From: Lactobacillus huangpiensis | GTDB taxonomy: Bacteria; Bacillota; Bacilli; Lactobacillales; Lactobacillaceae | Direction of reading: 5' to 3' | DNA: 60,898 bases | Assembly: GCF_019972815.1 (NCBI RefSeq) | Contig: NZ_BPPA01000004.1 | Location: forward strand, 1 to 60,898 | Shown: positions 56,683 to 60,898 of the stretch, in pieces | Layout of the letters: every line of letters starts with the position of its first letter | How positions within the stretch are numbered: the stretch's first letter is position 1 | Made by a program: the position numbers and the translations under genes | The notes under the pieces: generated by a model | What the model was told of the DNA's origin: nothing | The model's input: only the letters and a program-made list of their open reading frames with translations | Database searches by the model: none

Positions 56683-57009
56683 TTACAAAATGAACCTTAA
56701 TAGAGCTAATGAAACTATTCCAACTATCACAATCACTAAAAGTGACTTGCTGGTAATGGCTGCTATCAAAGTTGGTATTGACGCGATTAAATATTCAATA
56801 TCAACTTTTGGTAATTGGCCTGGTTGAGCTACGAATAAGTTAGTAAACCACATAGTAGACATTATAACAATTGGCACAAAAGATAAAAAATCAACCACTA
56901 TTTGCGGTAATGAGAATTTTTTTAATAGAAAAAAGGGCAAAACCCGTGAAAGCCAAGTTGCAACTCCACAACCGATAATTGTTAAATATATATAATTAGA
57001 AGAAGACAC
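56683..57009 (-). CDS. azlD: AzlD family branched-chain amino acid exporter subunit
   Basis: The 108-aa protein has four membrane helices and an AzlD-type start (LTIIGCGVATWLSRVLPFFLL). It teams with AzlC to export branched-chain amino acids. The start is a GTG at 57009 that overlaps the azlC end by 14 bases; the AAAAGG Shine-Dalgarno is almost adjacent, so translation is probably coupled to azlC. Confidence 0.9.
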   Translation of the reverse strand: MSSSNYIYLTIIGCGVATWLSRVLPFFLLKKFSLPQIVVDFLSFVPIVIMSTMWFTNLFVAQPGQLPKVDIEYLIASIPTLIAAITSKSLLVIVIVGIVSLALLRFIL

Positions 57010-57703
57010 CTTTTATTACCATCCCCAATGTACATCCAATAATTGTTACAGCAATAATAACTAGACTAGCTGGCAAAATCATTGTTAAAATGTAAGTCAA
57101 CACCAATGTCAACAAAATTACTATTACTTGTAACAGCTTATTTAAAGACTTATCATTGTTTACCTGCAAATATAACAAACCAATAAACATTGCCACATTT
57201 GCAAAATCGAGTCCTAATTGTTTTGGATCTTTAATAAAGTTGCCCAGTATGGCGCCAATCGCTGTGGCAAATATCCAAGTTTTATATGAAATCATATTTT
57301 CGGTATTGAACCAGCTAAAACTCATTTTGCCTTTAGTATAATTAATTTTATTCATCGCTAAAGCAAAGCTTTCATCAGTTAGAAGTGTGCCAATTAAAAC
57401 ACCTTTGTCCAAGCTGTCTTTTTTGAAATAGGGTGCAACGGTCGTACTCATCAAAATCATCCTTGAATTGACCATAAATGTAGCAAAGATAATTGAAATA
57501 ATCGGACTACCTGCTGCCAACATACTAACAGCTGTAAATTCTGCTGATCCGGCATAGATTATGATCGACATTAAAATTACGGTAATAGTCGAAAAGCCAG
57601 TCGCACGGCCGACTACACCAAAAGCTGTCGCAATTCCTAAATACCCGAAAACAGTTGGAATTGTGTCAGTCACGGCTGCACGTTTAGATAATGAACTTTT
57701 CAT
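56996..57703 (-). CDS. azlC: AzlC family branched-chain amino acid exporter subunit
   Basis: The 235-aa protein has six or more membrane helices and the AzlC features GYLGIATAFGVVGRATGFS and SAEFTAVSMLAAGSP followed by NSRMILMSTTVAPYF. With AzlD it forms an exporter for branched-chain amino acids. A BrnQ importer at 33110 lies in the same window, on a separate unit. Confidence 0.92.
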   Translation of the reverse strand: MKSSLSKRAAVTDTIPTVFGYLGIATAFGVVGRATGFSTITVILMSIIIYAGSAEFTAVSMLAAGSPIISIIFATFMVNSRMILMSTTVAPYFKKDSLDKGVLIGTLLTDESFALAMNKINYTKGKMSFSWFNTENMISYKTWIFATAIGAILGNFIKDPKQLGLDFANVAMFIGLLYLQVNNDKSLNKLLQVIVILLTLVLTYILTMILPASLVIIAVTIIGCTLGMVIKGVFF

Positions 57704-57796
57704 ATAACACTTCTTTAATAAAAAATTTTAACTTAAATTTTTGTAAGCTGGACTTGGTTTATTGAAAACCAAGTCCTCTCCTTGTTAAAAATATTA

Positions 57797-57838
57797 GATT
57801 AAAAAACTAGTTTACCTATTACAAGCAACTAGTTTAAG
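57797..57838 (-). terminator. Terminator after the CMD-family gene
   Basis: AAACTAGTT (57804-57812) pairs with AACTAGTTT (57827-57835), with T5 following on the minus strand, shortly after the CMD-family stop. Confidence 0.75.
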
Positions 57839-57845
57839 CATGACA

Positions 57846-58253
57846 TTATTCACTTTTAGATGTCTTTGTGAAATCGATCCCTCGGTCCTTGAAAACTTTC
57901 TTAGCAACATTAATCGCGTTTAGCACTTTCGGAAAACCCACATAAGGAATAGTTTGAATAAATGTCTCAATTATTTCTTCTGGTGTTAAACCCACATTTA
58001 AAGCGCCATTGATATGAACATTCAGTTGCGGTTCAGTGTCTCCTTGTGTCAGCAAAGTTGTAATGGTAATCATTTCCCTTTGCTTTAGATCCAGGACACC
58101 ACGATCGTATACGTCACCAAATGCAAATTCAATAATGTAGCGCCCTACATCTTCAGATAAACCAGCTAGTGAATCAATAACTGATTTGCCGCCCTCTTGA
58201 TCAACTTTTTCTAAATTTACTAAACCCTTTTGATAACGTTCATCATTTTTCAT
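57846..58253 (-). CDS. Carboxymuconolactone decarboxylase (CMD) family protein
   Basis: The 135-aa protein matches the 4-carboxymuconolactone-decarboxylase-like group: LKQREMITITTLLTQGDTEPQLNVHINGALNVGLTPEEIIE. The CxxC of AhpD-type peroxidases is absent, so disulfide chemistry is unlikely. In firmicutes such genes often sit beside MerR regulators and are of unknown metabolic role. Its promoter is of MerR type and it diverges from a MerR gene. Confidence 0.9.
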   Translation of the reverse strand: MKNDERYQKGLVNLEKVDQEGGKSVIDSLAGLSEDVGRYIIEFAFGDVYDRGVLDLKQREMITITTLLTQGDTEPQLNVHINGALNVGLTPEEIIETFIQTIPYVGFPKVLNAINVAKKVFKDRGIDFTKTSKSE

Positions 58254-58296
58254 AGTTTTTCTCCTTTTTGTTTTGTAAACTTTTTTAACGGTTTAT

Positions 58297-58327
58297 AGAA
58301 TAGTTGCTGGAGTATAGTCCATGTCAA
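58297..58327 (-). promoter_or_regulatory. MerR-type promoter with 19-bp spacer and dyad operator
   Basis: On the minus strand TTGACA (58327-58322) and TATTCT (58302-58297) are separated by 19 bases, the over-long spacer typical of MerR-activated promoters. The spacer contains an imperfect dyad: GTTG-(ACAT)-GGAC-TATA-CTCC-(AG)-CAAC. This is where the divergent MerR protein would bind and untwist the DNA. Confidence 0.75.
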
Positions 58328-58410
58328 CTACTATTTCAAAATTTTTTGGTAGTGGTAAAATATGACGATGTATCATTTACTTTGCTGGAATTTTTTAGAA
58401 AGGAACTACA

Positions 58411-58779
58411 ATGAAGTATTCAATTGGTCAATTTTCGAAACTCAGTGGCTTTTCAATTGACACACTGCGTTATTATGAAAAGCAAAGATTACTTTTCCCA
58501 AATCGTGATGAAAATAATCGTCGCATTTATACTGAAAAAGATGTAGCATGGATTAGTTTCATTTCCCGCTTAAAAAAGACTGGTATGAGTATTAAAGAAA
58601 TGCAAAAATACACCAAATTACGCTATGAGGGTGACCAAACTATACCTGACAGACTTGTTTTACTGTTTAAGCAGCTTGATAATTTACATGAACAGGAAAA
58701 GAAAATTGACGATAATATCAAGTTTGTAGAACAAAAAATCAAAACCTATCTCAAGACAATCGGTGATTTAAAAGAATAA
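58411..58779 (+). CDS. MerR family transcriptional regulator
   Basis: The 122-aa protein has a winged helix start MKYSIGQFSKLSGFSIDTLR-YYEKQ, the MerR DNA-binding domain, and a coiled coil (about 75-115) without a metal-binding Cys pattern, so it likely senses an organic or redox signal like the NmlR/AdhR group. It is divergent from the CMD gene and its AAAGGAAC site lies before the ATG. Confidence 0.92.
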   Translation: MKYSIGQFSKLSGFSIDTLRYYEKQRLLFPNRDENNRRIYTEKDVAWISFISRLKKTGMSIKEMQKYTKLRYEGDQTIPDRLVLLFKQLDNLHEQEKKIDDNIKFVEQKIKTYLKTIGDLKE

Positions 58780-58882
58780 TATTGCTATCTAGTGTGTAAC
58801 TGATTTAATTGCTTTTTCTGATATTACATTAAGCAAATACACAACAAACACGCACTTGTTCAATTTAGAAGAAAATGGCAAG

Positions 58883-58910
58883 TTGAAAAAAATTTCAGTT
58901 AAGGTATAAT
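58883..58910 (+). promoter_or_regulatory. Promoter of tRNA-Ser
   Basis: TTGAAA (58883-58888) and TATAAT (58905-58910) are spaced by 16 bases, with the tRNA starting 13 bases after the -10. Confidence 0.7.
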
Positions 58911-58922
58911 GTTATTCGTTAT

Positions 58923-59012
58923 GGAGAGTTGGCAGAGTGGTAATGCACCGGACTCGAAATCCGGCGAACCAAGTTTTTCCTTGGCGCGCAGGTTCAAATC
59001 CTGTACTCTCCT
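58923..59012 (+). tRNA. tRNA-Ser (anticodon CGA)
   Basis: The acceptor arm pairs GGAGAGT with ACTCTCC (58923 and 59005-59011). The anticodon stem CCGGA-CTCGAAA-TCCGG has a CGA anticodon, reading UCG. The long variable arm CCAAG...CTTGG marks a class II tRNA, consistent with serine, and the T loop is GGTTCAAATCC. CCA is not encoded. The exact 3' base is approximate. Confidence 0.95.
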
Positions 59013-59023
59013 TAAATTAAGTT

Positions 59024-59062
59024 AAAAAGCTTGTAATATCAACTATTACAAGCTTTTATTTT
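59024..59062 (+). terminator. Terminator after tRNA-Ser
   Basis: AAAAGCTTGTAAT (59025-59037) pairs with ATTACAAGCTTTT (59045-59057), followed by T-rich DNA. Confidence 0.87.
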
Positions 59063-59181
59063 GCTCCTGCAAGGCATTCGCACGGCATAAAACTAATAAA
59101 GAGTAGTTTTTTAACTTTTTTTTATTATTTTAAGTTTTGAAATTTCATGGCTTAAAATTTTTTGAACTATTTTTGCCGAGC

Positions 59182-59432
59182 AAAATGCTGTAGGATACCA
59201 TGACCTAACTTTTGACCATGTGCCTTCTGATAAGCTGTTTATGCTATATTGCTGAGGCAATTCCATGCAGCCTCTAATTCCAGATGGATCATTAATAACG
59301 TTTGTAAGAAAATCATCTTTTGAGAATGCTGATTTGACAGCTGTTTTAATAGATGATGAGACTACGATTAAACATGTAAAGATTGTTGGAAATAAAGTTA
59401 TCTTAATTCCTGAAAATAATGACTATGATTAG
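59182..59432 (+). pseudogene. S24/LexA-type phage repressor C-terminal remnant
   Basis: One frame reads NAVGYHDLTFDHVPSDKLFM-LYC, a TGA stop at 59253, then GNSMQPLIPDGSLITFVRKS and on to KVILIPENNDYD with a stop at 59432. GNSM-x-P-x-IPDG with a later K (ETTIKHVKIVG) is the S24 peptidase pattern of cI/LexA-like repressors. The in-frame stop just before the catalytic Ser and the lack of an N-terminal helix-turn-helix show a broken gene. It lies between tRNA-Ser and the repeat protein. Confidence 0.65.
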
Positions 59433-59598
59433 ATTGTTTCAAGACAAAGATACGTCGGAAAAAATTTTAGATAAAGTTGTCCACGTAGAATATGATGTTC
59501 AATAGCATTTAAAAATATATGCGAATTTATTCTTTTAAGACGTTTATAAAAATGGTAAATTATAATTGTATTGTTAAAAATATAATGGGAGAAAGCAA

Positions 59599-60429
59599 AT
59601 GAAATTATTATGGATAACTGCACTAATAGTATTTGTTATTTACATGATTATTAGTGACAGAAAATCAAAAAATAGAAGAGATTATAAAGAAGCATTAACA
59701 CCAAGTAAAAATTCATCAAATGAGCCATTAGTGAAACGTTTGTGGTTATTGGGACTGATACTAATTTTAATTTGTGGTTTCTTTGTATCAACTTCAAATA
59801 AAGCCGAGAGTCATGATGAAACATACAAGGCTACCTCACATCATTCAAAAAAACCATCACCTATAAAAAAGAGTAAAAAGCTTTCTGCTTATACTTCCAA
59901 AAAGGTTTTCAAACTTATGCCAGTGAAGAACACAGCTAAAGCAGTTACTTTAGGTGCTGGTAAGTATAAGGTCGGCAAAGATATCAAGCCGGGTAGATAC
60001 GTTATTAGAGCTGTTAAGGGCAGTGGGATTTTATCTAACAGCGATTTCAATATTGACGCTATTTTAGGAAACGATGTTAATAATAATCAAGTAACTTCTT
60101 TTACTACTAACTTAATAAACAACGACAAGATTAAGTTAGACCGAATAGAGTCTACAAGCTTCACGCCAACACCAGATAAATACACTTATAAAACAAAAAT
60201 AAGTGCCGGTATATGGCTAGTAGGACTTGATATTAAACCCGGAAAATATGTCATACGGCCAATAAAAGGCAGCGGTAACTTGATATCAGAAGATGGGTCT
60301 GATGATGACTTGAACGAAATATTAGGCAAAGATGCTAAAAGAGGCCAAGTCAGCAAAGTAACGGCTGATTTAACTGCTGGAGAAGTTATATTGTCTACTC
60401 TAGAATTGATTGGCTTAAGTAAAAAATAA
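59599..60429 (+). CDS. Membrane protein with two copies of an unknown beta-rich domain
   Basis: The 276-aa protein has two N-terminal hydrophobic helices (about 3-19 and 48-64), a Lys/Ser-rich linker, and two related domains (about 120-190 and 205-272), each with the pattern AGxYxVGxDIKPGxYVIRxxKGSGxL and an ILGxD-x-n-QV-x-n-T element. In the second the first part reads SAGIWLVGLDIKPGKYVIRP. Function is unknown. A GGAGAAAG site precedes the ATG. It sits among phage remnants, suggesting acquired cargo. Confidence 0.7.
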   Translation: MKLLWITALIVFVIYMIISDRKSKNRRDYKEALTPSKNSSNEPLVKRLWLLGLILILICGFFVSTSNKAESHDETYKATSHHSKKPSPIKKSKKLSAYTSKKVFKLMPVKNTAKAVTLGAGKYKVGKDIKPGRYVIRAVKGSGILSNSDFNIDAILGNDVNNNQVTSFTTNLINNDKIKLDRIESTSFTPTPDKYTYKTKISAGIWLVGLDIKPGKYVIRPIKGSGNLISEDGSDDDLNEILGKDAKRGQVSKVTADLTAGEVILSTLELIGLSKK

Positions 60430-60446
60430 GTCTTAAAAAGCTAAAA

Positions 60447-60488
60447 ACTTCTAAGAGATCACTGTTCGAATTTAGATTTCTTAGAAGT
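60447..60488 (+). repeat. Inverted repeat after the repeat-domain gene
   Basis: ACTTCTAAG (60447-60455) and CTTAGAAGT (60480-60488) are complementary around a 24-base loop without a T run after it. It may be a weak terminator or a leftover of phage DNA. Confidence 0.4.
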
Positions 60489-60520
60489 AACACAAATACA
60501 ACAAGGTTATGCCCTTTTGC

Positions 60521-60679
60521 ATTCTCCATTATAGCAGTATAGGAATTGATTTATATGCCATTTCAAAACGTTTAGGGAATTCAAACATGACAATAACTGC
60601 AAAAACTTATGCCTATATACTTGATGAATATAAAACACAGCAAGATGATAATATCGAAAAAATCGTCAATAGCATATAA
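60521..60679 (+). pseudogene. Tyrosine integrase C-terminal remnant
   Basis: An open stretch ending at the TAA 60677-60679 reads HYSSIGIDLYAISKRLGNSN-MTITAKTYAYILDEYK. This matches the end of phage tyrosine recombinases: a conserved His, GxDIxxISKRLGH-like core, and the catalytic Tyr in TYAYIL. The upstream part is not present. It supports a decayed prophage next to tRNA-Ser. Confidence 0.7.
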
Positions 60680-60826
60680 AAATGTTCGCCAACTTTAAAA
60701 TTAATTGCTAACTTTAATTTTCTATTATTTTTATAAAAATAAACTGCATCCTTCTTTTATCATTACTGTGAAAATAATCTTATATATTTTTTGTTTTACA
60801 AAAAGGCATTGAGTATATTACTGATA

Positions 60827-60898
60827 TGACCCCCAAATTTAGGACAAATTTGGGGGTTATTTTTATGTCTAAATTATCTAAACAAGATAAAATTGAAA
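60827..60898 (+). mobile_element. Left end of an IS3-like insertion sequence
   Basis: From 60827 the sequence TGACCCCCAAATTT resembles an IS terminal repeat, and CCCCCAAATTT (60830-60840) with AAATTTGGGGG (60846-60856) form a hairpin followed by T5. A start codon follows at 60865. The family call rests on this end and on the first codons of the transposase; the element runs out of the window. Confidence 0.6.
60865..60898 (+). CDS. Transposase OrfA, N-terminal fragment
   Basis: An ATG at 60865 reads MSKLSKQDKIE in frame to the window end. This resembles the first residues of helix-turn-helix OrfA proteins of IS3-type elements in lactobacilli. The low-confidence call depends on the adjacent terminal repeat. 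Confidence 0.5.
   Translation, partial: MSKLSKQDKIE

Noticed and set aside
58923..60898. Direct repeat of the tRNA-Ser 3' end as an attachment site
   Set aside because: A short GTTCGAAT occurs at about 60464, but it lacks the rest of the T arm and acceptor and is too short to count.
1..60898. CRISPR array or restriction system
   Set aside because: No regularly spaced direct repeats, cas-type or restriction-modification proteins were seen.

Overview
The window looks like a chromosomal segment of a low-GC Gram-positive lactic acid bacterium, most likely Lactobacillus in the narrow sense. The signs are the gene order recO-era-ybeY-phoH-yqeY-rpsU, a hisS-aspS operon behind a T-box, a secreted protein with two lysine-rich SLAP-like repeats, NlpA-type MetQ without a lipobox, ISL3 remnants and very AT-rich intergenic DNA. 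I cannot name the species from sequence alone.

Layout. (1) 1-18309 is housekeeping: recO (partial), era, ybeY, phoH, yqeY and rpsU on the minus strand; ppsR; an ABC exporter whose ATPase domain is largely deleted; msrA, a YitT protein, msrB, an aminotransferase, tpx and a Nudix hydrolase; a T-box-controlled hisS-aspS operon; relA-dtd; prmA; and a YbaK-type deacylase. (2) 18442-30864 is an organic-acid block: a SorC-type regulator (plus strand) facing citX, then a minus-strand operon that reads mdh, rraA-like, DASS transporter, alpha/beta hydrolase, citC, citD, citE, citF. Upstream lies a separate fumC-frd operon. Together these genes can import citrate, split it to acetate and oxaloacetate, and either decarboxylate oxaloacetate or reduce it via malate and fumarate to succinate. 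(3) 30955-34870 holds a CopB-like metal ATPase and a T-box-controlled BrnQ carrier. (4) 35107-43008 holds cutC with a glycosylasparaginase-type hydrolase, then a second DASS carrier with two tandem flavoproteins that carry C-terminal FMN-binding domains, divergent from a LysR regulator. (5) 43013-44274 is a decayed ISL3-family element. (6) 44315-47310 is a glycerol/dihydroxyacetone locus (glpF, dhaM, dhaL, dhaK). (7) 47436-58779 is mixed: nitroreductase, SLAP protein, GT8 glycosyltransferase, HU, a methionine ABC importer behind a Met T-box, dihydrofolate reductase, a stand-alone TipAS-like domain, PnuC, a cation/proton antiporter, AzlCD, and a carboxymuconolactone-decarboxylase-like gene under a MerR-type promoter. 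(8) 58923-60898 is a tRNA-Ser(CGA) followed by prophage debris (S24 repressor remnant, duplicated-domain membrane protein, integrase remnant) and the left end of an IS3-like element.

The most interesting material is the reductive citrate-to-succinate set, with an LDH-fold enzyme carrying the malate-dehydrogenase Arg and an RraA-like candidate oxaloacetate decarboxylase; the FMN-domain flavoprotein pair, which lacks the fumarate-reductase active-site motifs that the frd paralogue keeps; and matching cre-like palindromes directly downstream of the -10 boxes of the mdh-cit and dha operons. No computation or database search was run: family names rest on motifs read by eye, and promoters, specifiers and operators are inferences.
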